Source: Pseudomonas bananamidigenes
GTDB taxonomy: Bacteria; Pseudomonadota; Gammaproteobacteria; Pseudomonadales; Pseudomonadaceae
NCBI RefSeq assembly: GCF_001679645.1
Contig: NZ_LRUN01000011.1
Span: 1 to 64,000, forward strand
DNA: 64,000 nt
Direction: 5' to 3'
Position numbers and translations under genes: made by a program. Each line of letters starts with the position of its first letter. Within the stretch, counting starts at the first letter, position 1. Positions 1-9,195 of this stretch are shown one piece after another. Below the pieces are notes generated by a model, which was given only the letters and a program-made list of their open reading frames with translations, did not search any database and was not told the DNA's origin.

Positions 1-41
1 CGGACTGACATTCAACACTGATGTCGACTGATGTACCGCAA

Positions 42-65
42 TCGCGAGCAAGCTCGCTCCCACAG
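42..65. repeat. Single REP element (GTGGGAGCGAGC family)
   Basis: A lone copy of the Pseudomonas REP motif, reading on the minus strand as GTGGGAGCGAGCTTGCTCGC. It has the short internal palindrome GCGAGC..GCTCGC. It lies just downstream of prpC, between it and the next gene of the operon, which is outside the window. A partner that would make a REPIN is not visible; it could lie beyond the left edge. Confidence 0.75.
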
Positions 66-104
66 GGTTTATCGGTGTTCTCAAGCTCCGGAGCAGCCCA
101 CTAT

Positions 105-1232
105 TCAGCGACGTTCGATTGGCACGAACTTGCGCTGTTCAACGCCGACATACTCGGCGCTCGGACGGATGATGCGGTTGTTGGCGCGCTGTTCGAACAC
201 GTGTGCCGCCCAGCCGGTCAGGCGCGAGCAGACGAAGATCGGGGTGAACAGCTTGGTGGGGATGCCCATGAAGTGGTACGCCGAGGCATGGTAGAAGTCG
301 GCATTCGGGAACAGTTTCTTTTGCTCCCACATGGTCTTGTCGATGGCTTCCGAAACCGCGAACAACACCTTGTCGCCCACTTCGTCGGCGAGTTTTTTCG
401 ACCAGCCCTTGATCACCTCGTTGCGCGGATCGCTGTCCTTATAGATCGCGTGACCGAAGCCCATGATCTTGTCCTTGCGCTCAAGCATGCCGAGGGTGCC
501 CTTGATCGCCTCTTCCGGCGATGAGAAGCGCTCGATCATTTCCATCGCCGCTTCGTTGGCGCCGCCGTGCAGCGGGCCGCGCAGCGAACCGATGGCCGCC
601 GTGATGCAGGAATACAGGTCGGACAGGGTCGAAGCGCACACCCGGGCGGTGAAGGTCGAGGCGTTGAATTCGTGTTCGGCGTAAAGGATCAGCGACACGT
701 TCATCACTTTGACGTGCAGCTCGCTCGGCTTCTTGTCGTGCAACAGGTGCAGGAAATGGCCGCCAATGGACGGCTCGTCCGTCACGCAGTTGATGCGTTT
801 GCCGTCGTGGCTGAAGCGATACCAGTAGCACATGATCGCCGGGAAGGCGGCCAGCAGGCGGTCGGTCTTGTCGCGTTGTTCGGAGAAGTCTTTCTCCGGC
901 TCGATGTTGCCCAGGAACGAGCAACCGGTGCGCATCACGTCCATCGGGTGGGCATCGGCGGGAATGCGTTCCAGCACTTCTTTCAGCGCTTGCGGCAGGT
1001 CGCGCAACTTGCTCAGTTTGCCTTGATATTCGGCGAGCTGGGCCTTGGTCGGCAGCTCTCCGTAGAGCAGCAGGTACGCCACTTCTTCGAATTGTGCATC
1101 TGCCGCCAGTTCGCGCACGTCGTAGCCGCGATAGGTCAGCCCGGCACCGGCCTGGCCCACGGTGGACAGTGCGGTTTGCCCGGCAACCTGGCCCCGGAGC
1201 CCGGCGCCACTGAGTACTTTTGCTTCGGCCAT
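105..1232 (-). CDS. prpC: 2-methylcitrate synthase PrpC
   Basis: Condenses propionyl-CoA with oxaloacetate to 2-methylcitrate, the first step of the methylcitrate cycle, in the cytoplasm. The 375-residue product has the citrate synthase family blocks YAEHEFNAST, GPLHGGANE, GFGHAIYK and PNADFY, which carry the catalytic His, His and Asp. The open frame extends upstream to 1376, but the start at 1232 (MAEAKVLSGAG) matches the family and avoids overlapping prpB. It follows prpB by 43 bp on the same strand, so it is the third gene of a GntR-prpB-prpC operon. In pseudomonads acnD and prpF usually follow; they would lie left of the window. Confidence 0.96.
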   Translation of the reverse strand: MAEAKVLSGAGLRGQVAGQTALSTVGQAGAGLTYRGYDVRELAADAQFEEVAYLLLYGELPTKAQLAEYQGKLSKLRDLPQALKEVLERIPADAHPMDVMRTGCSFLGNIEPEKDFSEQRDKTDRLLAAFPAIMCYWYRFSHDGKRINCVTDEPSIGGHFLHLLHDKKPSELHVKVMNVSLILYAEHEFNASTFTARVCASTLSDLYSCITAAIGSLRGPLHGGANEAAMEMIERFSSPEEAIKGTLGMLERKDKIMGFGHAIYKDSDPRNEVIKGWSKKLADEVGDKVLFAVSEAIDKTMWEQKKLFPNADFYHASAYHFMGIPTKLFTPIFVCSRLTGWAAHVFEQRANNRIIRPSAEYVGVEQRKFVPIERR

Positions 1233-1275
1233 TGTTGTCTCCAGTCTTGTATTTGTCAGGGAGTACGGTTGCGGC

Positions 1276-2166
1276 TTACTTCTTCGCCGCAAACAGCGCG
1301 TCGAGCTTCTGCTCGAAGGTGTGGTAATCGATGCGATCGTAAAGCTCCATGCGAGTCTGCATGGTGTCGATGACATTCTGCTGGGTGCCGTCGCGGCGGA
1401 TCGCGGTGTAGACGTTTTCCGCGGCCTTGTTCATCGCGCGGAACGCCGACAGCGGATAGAGCACCAGCGACACATCGGCACCGGCCAATTGTTCGGTGGT
1501 GTACAGCGGCGTCGAGCCGAATTCGGTGATGTTGGCCAGGATCGGCGCTTTCACGCGGTTGGCGAACAGCTTGTACATCTCCAGTTCAGTGATGGCTTCC
1601 GGGAAGATCATGTCGGCGCCGGCCTCGATGCACGCGGCGGCGCGCTCCAGTGCCGACTCCAGACCTTCAACGGCCAGCGCGTCGGTGCGGGCCATGATCA
1701 CGAAACTGTCGTCGGTGCGGGCATCCACGGCCGCCTTGATGCGGTCGACCATTTCCTGCTGGGTCACGATTTCCTTGTTCGGACGGTGGCCGCAGCGTTT
1801 GGCGCCGACCTGGTCTTCGATATGGATCGCCGCCGCGCCGAACTTGATCATCGACTTCACGGTGCGGGCCACGTTGAACGCCGAGGCACCGAAACCGGTG
1901 TCCACGTCCACCAGCAGCGGCAGGTCGCAGACGTCGGTGATGCGGCGCACGTCGGTCAGCACGTCATCCAGGCCGGTGATGCCCAGGTCCGGCAAGCCGA
2001 GGGAGCCAGCGGCTACTCCGCCACCCGAGAGGTAGATCGCCTTGAAACCGGCGCGCTTGGCCAGCAGCGCATGGTTGGCGTTGATCGCGCCGACCACTTG
2101 CAACGGATGTTCGCTGGCGACCGCATCGCGGAAACGCTGGCCTGGAGTGCTCTTGTTGGAACTCAT
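1276..2166 (-). CDS. prpB: 2-methylisocitrate lyase PrpB
   Basis: Cleaves 2-methylisocitrate to pyruvate and succinate, the last step of the methylcitrate cycle. The 296-residue length is standard. The isocitrate lyase/PEP mutase family signature KRCGHRPNK, with its catalytic Cys, is present, as are the metal-binding stretch DVDTGFG and the SxGG substrate loop (YLSGGGVA). The start codon overlaps the stop of the upstream GntR gene by 4 bp, so the two are translationally coupled. Confidence 0.96.
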   Translation of the reverse strand: MSSNKSTPGQRFRDAVASEHPLQVVGAINANHALLAKRAGFKAIYLSGGGVAAGSLGLPDLGITGLDDVLTDVRRITDVCDLPLLVDVDTGFGASAFNVARTVKSMIKFGAAAIHIEDQVGAKRCGHRPNKEIVTQQEMVDRIKAAVDARTDDSFVIMARTDALAVEGLESALERAAACIEAGADMIFPEAITELEMYKLFANRVKAPILANITEFGSTPLYTTEQLAGADVSLVLYPLSAFRAMNKAAENVYTAIRRDGTQQNVIDTMQTRMELYDRIDYHTFEQKLDALFAAKK

Positions 2167-2888
2167 GACTCACCTCGTTCAGTGGCTGTCTGGTTGTCGG
2201 CGCCGTCCTGGTAATGACGGGCGATGTTGCGTTTCGAGGCGCCGATGTGGCGGCGCATCAACAATTCCGCGAGCTCGCCGTCACGGTCGGCGATGGCATC
2301 GAGAATCCGGTGGTGTTCGGCAAAGGCCTGGCGCGGGCGGTTGGGCGTGGTGGAAAACTGGATGCGGTACATGCGCACCAGTTGATACAGCTCGCCGCAG
2401 AGCATCTGGGTCAACGTGCGGTTGCCGCTGCCCTGGATGATCCGGTAGTGAAAGTCGAAATCGCCTTCCTGCTGGTAGTAGCCGACGCCGGCCTGAAACG
2501 CGGCATCGCGCTCGTGGGTTTCCAGCACCCGGCGCAGTTCGTCGATGTCTTCGACGCTCATGCGCTCGGCCGCCAGACGGCAGGCCATGCCTTCGAGGGA
2601 TTCGCGGATTTCGTAGAGTTCGAGCAGTTCGGCGTGGCTCAGCGAGACCACCCGTGCACCGACGTGCGGCACTCGAACCAGCAGGCGCTGGCCTTCGAGA
2701 CGATGAATCGCCTCACGCAGCGGTCCGCGACTGATGCCGTAGGTACGCGCCAGTTCCGGCTCGGAGATCTTGCTGCCGGGGGCGATTTCGCCTTTGACGA
2801 TAGCCGCCTGGATGCGCCGGAAGACGTTTTCGGACAGGGTTTCCGAATCGTCGCCGCTGATGACCGGGGGATCGAGTTGATCCAGCAT
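2163..2888 (-). CDS. GntR-family (FCD/FadR-type) regulator of the prp operon
   Basis: A 241-residue transcription factor. An N-terminal winged helix (about residues 15-80, with [17 protein letters not shown] as the recognition helix region) is followed by an all-helical FCD ligand domain (about 95-220). It is the first gene of the operon with prpB and prpC, so it is probably the propionate-responsive regulator of this cycle and likely autoregulated. This differs from the enteric sigma54-dependent PrpR. Palindromes of the FadR-type form TNGTNNACNA lie at its own start codon and about 70 bp upstream. That it binds 2-methylcitrate or a similar intermediate is inference. Confidence 0.9.
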   Translation of the reverse strand: MLDQLDPPVISGDDSETLSENVFRRIQAAIVKGEIAPGSKISEPELARTYGISRGPLREAIHRLEGQRLLVRVPHVGARVVSLSHAELLELYEIRESLEGMACRLAAERMSVEDIDELRRVLETHERDAAFQAGVGYYQQEGDFDFHYRIIQGSGNRTLTQMLCGELYQLVRMYRIQFSTTPNRPRQAFAEHHRILDAIADRDGELAELLMRRHIGASKRNIARHYQDGADNQTATERGES

Positions 2889-2960
2889 ATTGTCGACACC
2901 TTTAAATCCGATGCGGCAAAAACTAGCGAATCAGTCCGTACCAGTCAAAGGAAAAATAAA

Positions 2961-2974
2961 GATTGTCGACAATC
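2961..2974. promoter_or_regulatory. Perfect palindrome GATTGTCGACAATC, candidate prp operator
   Basis: A perfect 14-bp inverted repeat, GATTGTCGACAATC, lies 72 bp upstream of the GntR start codon. The same core (TTGTCGACA, 2890-2898) recurs immediately upstream of that start codon. Both fit the TNGTNNACNA pattern of FCD-type GntR repressors. The position suggests autoregulation of the prp operon, probably by the adjacent GntR protein. Confidence 0.65.
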
Positions 2975-3183
2975 GTCTAATAACACGCGTCGTCCACCCC
3001 AAGGGGTTATAGACCCGCTCGGGCGCTGGCGCCATTAAACCACCGTGCTAGAATGCCGCCGCATTTGCGGGTCACTTGCACGGCTTGTCATAAAAAGCTG
3101 ATAGGCACACGAAGGCACGTGCAGACAGGATCTCCTGATGCCGTGGCCCTGAACCGAGAACGGAACGCTGCTCGCCAGGATTT

Positions 3184-3720
3184 ATGAGACTCAAGCCCTT
3201 CCCTACCTTTTTCTATCTGTTTTGCCTGCCCGGCCTGGCTGTGGCGGGGGAAAAGACTGTGTACGGCCTCAACGAATACGCTGCGCTCGACGGGATCAAC
3301 CTGGAAGTGGCGGCGAAACTCGACACCGGCGCGAAAACCGCCTCCCTGAGCGCACGCGACATCAAACGCTTCAAGCGAAATGGCGAGTCCTGGGTGCGCT
3401 TCTACCTGGCCATCGACGCGGCGCACTCGCACCCGATCGAACGGCCGCTGGCCCGGGTCAGCAAGATCAAGCGCCGCGCCGGCGACTACGACCCGGAAGA
3501 AGGCAAGAAGTACACCGCGCGCCCGGTGATCGAGCTGGATATCTGCATGGGTTCGGCGATGCGCAGCATCGAAGTGAACCTGACCGACCGCAGTGCGTTC
3601 CAATACCCGCTTTTGATCGGCTCCGAGGCGCTGAAACGCTTCGATGCGCTGGTCGATCCCAGTCTTAAATACGCTGCCGGCAAACCTGCCTGCGCCATCG
3701 CCGCTCATACCGCCGAGTAA
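3184..3720 (+). CDS. Retropepsin-like aspartic protease (ATP-dependent zinc protease family), exported
   Basis: A 178-residue protein with a signal peptide (about residues 1-22, ending AVAG). A single retropepsin-like domain follows, with the active-site motif DTGAKTASLSA (Asp47) and, near residue 140, the LLIG element typical of the aspartic protease fold. Databases usually name the family 'ATP-dependent zinc protease', but the visible active site is that of a one-Asp retropepsin that would act as a dimer. Its stop codon shares one base with the start of the next gene (TAATG), the first link of a three-gene coupled operon. It presumably acts in the periplasm on a peptide or on its membrane partner; no substrate can be read from the sequence. 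Confidence 0.85.
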   Translation: MRLKPFPTFFYLFCLPGLAVAGEKTVYGLNEYAALDGINLEVAAKLDTGAKTASLSARDIKRFKRNGESWVRFYLAIDAAHSHPIERPLARVSKIKRRAGDYDPEEGKKYTARPVIELDICMGSAMRSIEVNLTDRSAFQYPLLIGSEALKRFDALVDPSLKYAAGKPACAIAAHTAE

Positions 3721-5261
3721 TGTCCATGCGTTCTTTAACCTTCCACCTGAAAATCCTGATCGCCATCCTGGTGCTCCTGGGCATTTCGGTCACGGCCTAT
3801 CAGATTTTCGTGCTCGGCATCCCGGTGACCGAAGACGCCACCGACGACTTGTGGAACATCGACGCCAAGGTCGAGTTCGTCGCCAGCACCAAGGATCCGG
3901 TGAAGATCCAGATGTTCGTGCCGCCCCTGAGCCGCGATTACGTCAGCCTCAATGAAAGCTTCATCTCCAACAACTACGGCGTGGCGGTCAACCGTGTCGA
4001 CGGCAACCGCAAGGTCACCTGGTCGGCACGTCGGGCCAAGGGCAACCAGACCCTGTATTACCGCCTGGTGCTGACCAAGCGCTACACCGCCGAAAAAACC
4101 AAGGTCAAAGGCCCGACCTTCCGCGACAGCATGGCCATCGAAGGCCCGGAAAAAATCGCCGCCGAAGCCCTGCTCGCGCCGATCCGCCAGCACTCGGCCG
4201 ACGTCGAGACCTTCATCGGCGAAGCGATCAAGCGTGTCAACAATACCAACGACGACAACGTGAAACTGCTGCTGGCCGGTGATCCGTCGACGCCGCACAA
4301 GGCAAAGATCGTCGAACTGCTGCTGTCCATCGCCCACGTTCCGGTGGAAAAGGTCCACACCATCCGCCTCGTCGCCGATCAGCCGCAAACCCCGGAACTG
4401 TGGCTGCGCAGCTTCAACGGCAATGATTGGCTGTACTTCAACCCGGAAACCGGTGAACAAGGTCTGCCGAGCGACCGCCTGCTGTGGTGGACCGGTGATG
4501 AAAACCTGATCACCATCGACGGCGCGAAGAAGGCCAACGTGACCTTCAGCCTGAACAACAGCGAAATGAACGCGATTCGTCTGGCCAAGCTGACCGACGA
4601 AAACACCGACGCCAACTTCCTCGAATACTCGCTGTACGGCCTGCCGCTGCAGACTCAGCAGACGTTCATGATCATGGTGATGATCCCGATCGGCGTGCTG
4701 GTGATCCTGATCCTGCGCAACCTGGTCGGTCTGCAGACCCTGGGTACGTTCACCCCGGTACTGATCGCCCTGGCCTTCCGCGAGACGCAGCTGGGCTTCG
4801 GCATTCTGCTGTTTACCGTGATCACGGCGCTGGGGCTGTCGCTGCGCTCGTATCTGGAACACCTGAAGCTGCAAATGCTGCCACGGCTGTCGGTGGTGTT
4901 GACCTTCGTGGTGGTGTTGATTGCAGCGATCAGCCTGTTCAGTCACAAGCTCGGTCTGGAACGCGGTCTGTCCGTGGCGCTGTTCCCGATGGTGATTCTG
5001 ACCATGACCATCGAACGCCTTTCGATCACTTGGGAAGAGCGCGGCGCCAGCCATGCCCTGAAAGTGGCGATCGGCACCTTGTTCGCGGCGTCCCTGGCGC
5101 ACTTGATCATGACTGTTCCGGAGCTGGTGTACTTCGTGTTCACCTTCCCGGCGATCCTGCTGATTCTGGTGGGTTTCATGCTGGCCATGGGTCGTTATCG
5201 CGGTTACCGCCTGACCGAACTGGTGCGTTTCAAGGCCTTCCTGAAGAAGGCTGACGCCTGA
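3720..5261 (+). CDS. Inactive transglutaminase-fold protein with C-terminal 7TM domain
   Basis: A 513-residue membrane protein. One N-terminal transmembrane segment (about residues 8-30) leads into a periplasmic region with a transglutaminase-like fold (about 150-270, including YFNPETGEQG). A block of about seven hydrophobic helices runs from residue 315 to 500. The architecture matches the paired Pfam families for inactive transglutaminase plus 7TM_transglut. I could not find a convincing Cys-His-Asp triad, which fits the 'inactive' label. It overlaps both neighbours by one base. Context suggests a receptor or scaffold that presents a peptide to the protease before it and the ligase after it. 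Confidence 0.85.
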   Translation: MSMRSLTFHLKILIAILVLLGISVTAYQIFVLGIPVTEDATDDLWNIDAKVEFVASTKDPVKIQMFVPPLSRDYVSLNESFISNNYGVAVNRVDGNRKVTWSARRAKGNQTLYYRLVLTKRYTAEKTKVKGPTFRDSMAIEGPEKIAAEALLAPIRQHSADVETFIGEAIKRVNNTNDDNVKLLLAGDPSTPHKAKIVELLLSIAHVPVEKVHTIRLVADQPQTPELWLRSFNGNDWLYFNPETGEQGLPSDRLLWWTGDENLITIDGAKKANVTFSLNNSEMNAIRLAKLTDENTDANFLEYSLYGLPLQTQQTFMIMVMIPIGVLVILILRNLVGLQTLGTFTPVLIALAFRETQLGFGILLFTVITALGLSLRSYLEHLKLQMLPRLSVVLTFVVVLIAAISLFSHKLGLERGLSVALFPMVILTMTIERLSITWEERGASHALKVAIGTLFAASLAHLIMTVPELVYFVFTFPAILLILVGFMLAMGRYRGYRLTELVRFKAFLKKADA

Positions 5262-6247
5262 TGTTCGGTTTCTGGAAGACCTGGAAGGCCCTGGAAGCCC
5301 GGGGCATCATGGGCATCAATCGGCGCAACGCGGACTACGTGCTCAAGTACAACAAGCGCAGCCTGTACCCGATCGTCGATGACAAGATCATCACCAAGGA
5401 ACGCGCGATCAAGGCCGGCATCCATGTGCCGGAGTTGTATGGCGTGATTTCCACGGAAAAGGAAATCGACAGGCTCGACGAGATCATCGGCGGGCGCAAC
5501 GACTTCGTGATCAAGCCGGCCCAGGGCGCCGGCGGTGATGGCATCATCGTCATCGCCGACCGTTTCGAGGGGCGTTATCGCACCGTGTCGGGCAAAATCC
5601 TCACGCACGAAGAGCTGGAGCACCATATCTCCAGCATCCTCACCGGCCTGTATTCGCTGGGCGGACACCGCGACCGGGCATTGATCGAATACCGGGTGAC
5701 CCCGGACCAGATCTTCAAGAGCATCAGCTACGAAGGCGTGCCGGACATCCGCATCATCGTGCTGATGGGCTACCCGGTGATGGCCATGCTGCGGCTGCCG
5801 ACCCGGCAATCCGGCGGCAAGGCCAACCTGCACCAGGGCGCCATCGGCGTCGGTGTCGATCTGGCGACCGGCCTGACGTTGCGCGGCACCTGGCTGAACA
5901 ACATCATTGCCAAACATCCGGACACCACCAACGCGGTGGACGGCGTGCAACTGCCCTACTGGGACGGTTTCATGAAGCTCGCCGCCGGTTGCTACGAGTT
6001 GTGCGGGCTGGGCTACATCGGCGTGGACATGGTGCTGGATCAGGAAAAAGGCCCGCTGATTCTGGAACTCAATGCGCGGCCCGGGCTGAATATCCAGATT
6101 GCCAATGACTGCGGCCTGACCTCGCGCACCCATGCGGTGGAAGCTCACCTGGAGGATCTCAAGACCCGCGGCGTGACTGAAACGGTTGAAGAGCGCGTGG
6201 CGTTTGCTCAGGAATTGTTCGGGCATATTCCGGCGGTCGAGGGCTAA
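5261..6247 (+). CDS. ATP-grasp ligase (alpha-L-glutamate ligase-like, RimK-related)
   Basis: A 328-residue soluble ATP-grasp enzyme. It has the nucleotide-binding loop KPAQGAGGDGI (about residues 86-96) and the metal-binding C-terminal motif ILELNARPGLNIQIAN (about 268-283). It belongs to the alpha-L-glutamate ligase-related family, so it should form an amide bond between a carboxylate and an amino group, probably adding an amino acid to a peptide or small molecule. Its substrate is unknown. It is the last gene of the protease/transglutaminase-7TM/ATP-grasp cassette. A REPIN follows directly. Confidence 0.85.
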   Translation: MFGFWKTWKALEARGIMGINRRNADYVLKYNKRSLYPIVDDKIITKERAIKAGIHVPELYGVISTEKEIDRLDEIIGGRNDFVIKPAQGAGGDGIIVIADRFEGRYRTVSGKILTHEELEHHISSILTGLYSLGGHRDRALIEYRVTPDQIFKSISYEGVPDIRIIVLMGYPVMAMLRLPTRQSGGKANLHQGAIGVGVDLATGLTLRGTWLNNIIAKHPDTTNAVDGVQLPYWDGFMKLAAGCYELCGLGYIGVDMVLDQEKGPLILELNARPGLNIQIANDCGLTSRTHAVEAHLEDLKTRGVTETVEERVAFAQELFGHIPAVEG

Positions 6248-6251
6248 CTCC

Positions 6252-6382
6252 TGTGGCGAGGGAGCTTGCTCCCGCTCGGCTGCGCAGCAGTCGTGAGCCG
6301 GCAGACACGATCACTTTGACAGACCGAGCCACTGAATCCCGGCCTGCTTTGCAGTCCAGCGGGAGCAAGCTCCCTCGCCACA
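6252..6382. repeat. REPIN, GTGGCGAGGGAGC family
   Basis: Two inverted copies of the REP sequence GTGGCGAGGGAGCTTGCTCC face each other (6252-6277 and 6358-6382) across about 80 bp, and the arms of the inner spacer also partly pair. The transcript could form a long cruciform. It lies between the ATP-grasp gene and pabB and may serve as a processing or termination barrier. Confidence 0.85.
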
Positions 6383-6493
6383 GGTTGCTCGTCAGCCGCT
6401 GTCGATCTGCCAATCCCCGACATCCCCTCTAGGAGCAATTCCCCGAGGGGACTACAATCCCCACCCCGCCTCGATGGCCGATCTGCCCCGCCC

Positions 6494-7837
6494 ATGTTGA
6501 CCTGTTCCGTACACCCGCTGCCCTACTGCGCCAACCCCGCCGGTTATTTCGCGGCAATCCGCCATGCGCCCGGCGCCGTGCTGCTCGACAGCGGCCGGCC
6601 CGCTGCCGATCGTGGCCGTTATGACTTGCTCAGCGCCTGGCCGCTGGAACAACTGGCGGTGTTGCCCGACGAACGTGGCGACGATTTCCTGCAACGCTTG
6701 CGGGACAATCTGGCGCGCCTTGTTGAGGCACAGTTGCCTGCGGAATACGAGCTGCCCTTCGCCGGTGGCCTGATCGGTTATCTGAGTTACGACTTCGGCC
6801 GGCATCTGGAAAACCTGCCGAGTCAGGCGCTGGATGATCTGCAACTGCCGGATGCACGATTCGGTCTGTACGACTGGGCCTTGATCAGCGACCACCGGAA
6901 AACCACCAGCCAACTGGTGTTCCACCCGTCGGTCAGTGCCAGCGAGAAGCAACGGCTGATCGACCTGTTCAGCCAACCGATGGCCGCCGAACTGACGCCG
7001 TTCAAACTGAACACGCCGATGACTGCCGACCTCTCGGCCGACGACTACCGTCAGGCAATCGAACGCATTCATCAATACATCCAGGCCGGCGACTGCTATC
7101 AGGTCAACTTCGCCCAGCGTTTCCGCGCACCGTGCCAGGGCGATCCATGGTTGGCTTATTGCGCGTTGCGCGAAGCCTGCCCGACGCCGTTTTCCGGGTT
7201 CCAGAACCTGCCTGACGGCAACGCGGTGCTGAGCCTGTCGCCCGAGCGCTTCGTCAAAGTCAGCCGACGTCAGGTGGAAACCCGCCCGATCAAGGGCACC
7301 CGCCCCCGTGGCGCGACTCCGGCACAAGACGCCGCCAACGCCGCCGAACTGCTGGCCAGCCCCAAGGACCGCGCGGAAAACCTGATGATCGTCGACCTGT
7401 TGCGCAATGATCTGGGCCGCACTTGCCGCATCGGCTCCGTGCGAGTGCCGGAGCTGTTCAGCCTGGAAAGCTATCCGAATGTGCATCACCTGGTCAGCAG
7501 CGTGACCGGTGAGTTGGCGCAGGATCGCGACGCCCTTGACCTGATCGCCGGCAGCTTCCCCGGCGGCTCGATCACCGGAGCCCCGAAGATCCGTGCGATG
7601 CAGATCATCGACGAACTGGAGCCGACCCGGCGCGGCCTGTATTGCGGCTCATTGCTGTACCTGGACGTGCGCGGCGAAATGGACAGTTCCATCGCCATTC
7701 GCAGTCTGCTGGTGAAGGATGGGCAGGTGTGTTGCTGGGGCGGTGGCGGGATCGTCGCCGATTCGGACTGGCAGGCGGAATATCAGGAGTCGATTACCAA
7801 GGTGAAGGTTCTGCTGGAAACCCTGCAGGGCCTGTAG
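6494..7837 (+). CDS. pabB: Aminodeoxychorismate synthase component I PabB
   Basis: Makes 4-amino-4-deoxychorismate from chorismate and ammonia for folate synthesis. The 447-residue length is normal. The chorismate-binding domain is complete: PIKGTRPRG, whose Lys is the catalytic residue typical of PabB (anthranilate synthase has Ala there), then DLLRNDLGR, then GSITGAPKIRAMQIIDELEP. The amidotransferase subunit PabA is not encoded nearby. It appears monocistronic between a REPIN and cysH. Confidence 0.94.
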   Translation: MLTCSVHPLPYCANPAGYFAAIRHAPGAVLLDSGRPAADRGRYDLLSAWPLEQLAVLPDERGDDFLQRLRDNLARLVEAQLPAEYELPFAGGLIGYLSYDFGRHLENLPSQALDDLQLPDARFGLYDWALISDHRKTTSQLVFHPSVSASEKQRLIDLFSQPMAAELTPFKLNTPMTADLSADDYRQAIERIHQYIQAGDCYQVNFAQRFRAPCQGDPWLAYCALREACPTPFSGFQNLPDGNAVLSLSPERFVKVSRRQVETRPIKGTRPRGATPAQDAANAAELLASPKDRAENLMIVDLLRNDLGRTCRIGSVRVPELFSLESYPNVHHLVSSVTGELAQDRDALDLIAGSFPGGSITGAPKIRAMQIIDELEPTRRGLYCGSLLYLDVRGEMDSSIAIRSLLVKDGQVCCWGGGGIVADSDWQAEYQESITKVKVLLETLQGL

Positions 7838-7980
7838 ACCTGATTGTGCCGTGCGAGCCCGAACTCTGGCGGCCCGACCTGGACCGTGCAGCGCAGAGGC
7901 CGCCCCGGCGGGCGTTGCTTTTTGTTAACATCGCCGCCATATAGAGCGCCCAGCGCCACCGACCTGTAGGAAGCCGCCTG

Positions 7981-8715
7981 ATGAGCCCAACGTTCGACGT
8001 CGTGGAACTCGCCACGACCTATGCCAACAAATCCGCCCAGGACATCCTCAAGCTCGCGTTCGCCGAGTTCGGCGATGACCTGTGGATATCTTTCAGCGGC
8101 GCCGAGGATGTGGTGCTGGTGGACATGGCCTGGAAGCTGAACAGGAACGTCAAGGTGTTCAGTCTCGACACCGGCCGTCTGCACCCGGAAACCTACCGCT
8201 TCATCGATCAGGTGCGCGAGCACTACAAGATCGACATCGAAATCGTCTCGCCGGACTACACGAAACTCGAACCGTTCGTGAAGGAAAAAGGCCTGTTCAG
8301 TTTCTACAAGGACGGCCATGGCGAATGCTGCGGCATCCGCAAGATCGAGCCACTGCGCCGCAAACTGTCCAACGTCAAAGCCTGGGCCACCGGCCAGCGT
8401 CGCGACCAGAGCCCTGGCACCCGCAGCGCGGTGGCGGTGATGGAAATCGACAGCGCGTTCTCCACCCCGGAGCGCACGCTGTACAAGTTCAATCCGCTGG
8501 CACAGATGACCAGTGAGGAAATATGGGGCTACATCCGCATGCTGGAGCTGCCGTACAACAGCCTGCATGAACGCGGCTTCATCAGTATCGGCTGCGAACC
8601 GTGCACCCGCCCTGTGCTGCCGAACCAGCATGAGCGCGAAGGCCGCTGGTGGTGGGAAGAAGCGACCCAGAAAGAATGCGGGTTGCATGCGGGAAATATC
8701 ATCAGCAAGGGGTAA
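7981..8715 (+). CDS. cysH: Adenylyl-sulfate (APS) reductase CysH, 4Fe-4S type
   Basis: Reduces activated sulfate to sulfite in assimilatory sulfur metabolism. The 244-residue protein has the catalytic Cys233 in KECGLH. It also has two cysteine pairs, Cys116-Cys117 (ECCGIRK) and Cys205/Cys208 (GCEPC), which bind a 4Fe-4S cluster. That cluster marks the APS-using branch found in Pseudomonas rather than the PAPS-using enteric enzyme. The start at 7981 follows a GTAGGAAG ribosome site. Confidence 0.95.
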   Translation: MSPTFDVVELATTYANKSAQDILKLAFAEFGDDLWISFSGAEDVVLVDMAWKLNRNVKVFSLDTGRLHPETYRFIDQVREHYKIDIEIVSPDYTKLEPFVKEKGLFSFYKDGHGECCGIRKIEPLRRKLSNVKAWATGQRRDQSPGTRSAVAVMEIDSAFSTPERTLYKFNPLAQMTSEEIWGYIRMLELPYNSLHERGFISIGCEPCTRPVLPNQHEREGRWWWEEATQKECGLHAGNIISKG

Positions 8716-9195
8716 ACCGCTCGCCCCGAAAGTGTCTCTTCCGGACATGAAAAATGTGTACACACGAATGTCACCATCGGTGCCATTTATGTGTGCACTT
8801 TTCGTTTCTGCGCCCTGAAAAGTTACATCACGCTCACCGAGCGATCCCTTCCGACGCCCACCCGAATTCCCCCCAAAAAATAAATACCTGTTCAAGCGGT
8901 CAATTTATATCGTCTGCATTTCAGCAACTTAGCGCCATTCAATAACTTTTCGTAATCAACCGCGATTTTCATAGATCGCTGGCTGGCACAGATCTGGCTT
9001 AGTGCATACATGTTTTGTATACAAAACTGCAGAACATGAATACACACTTTCGATCCGCAAGCCTGAAGCGCCCTATCCCGTACAGGCTGCAGATGCCCCG
9101 TAACCAGTGATGTCTGCTGGCCGCGACGAAGATTTGTCGAGCCTCAAAGCTCATGCACAGTCATCGCGGCCCCTGCACATCAGGAGCCTGCCGGA
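8716..9195. other. 480-bp gap between cysH and the NCS1 permease gene
   Basis: No convincing gene. It is AT-richer than its surroundings and carries two palindromes. TGTGTACACA lies at 8755-8764, just after cysH. The longer GTTTTGTATACAAAAC at 9012-9027 is listed separately. The permease promoter must lie in this gap. Confidence 0.6.
9012..9027. promoter_or_regulatory. Perfect 16-bp palindrome GTTTTGTATACAAAAC, candidate purine-regulon operator
   Basis: A perfect inverted repeat about 170 bp upstream of the NCS1 permease gene. The core TTGTATACAA recurs upstream of the AzgA-type permease (47085) and puuE (51831), and in a near form upstream of hiuH (51624). The shape fits an FCD-type GntR operator. 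The link to purine regulation is inferred from this distribution. Confidence 0.65.

Noticed and set aside
2163..2888. The prp GntR regulator as the master regulator of the TTGTATACAA sites
   Set aside because: Its own likely operator has a CG centre (TTGTCGACAA), and it is operonic with prpBC. A different GntR protein is more likely for the purine sites.
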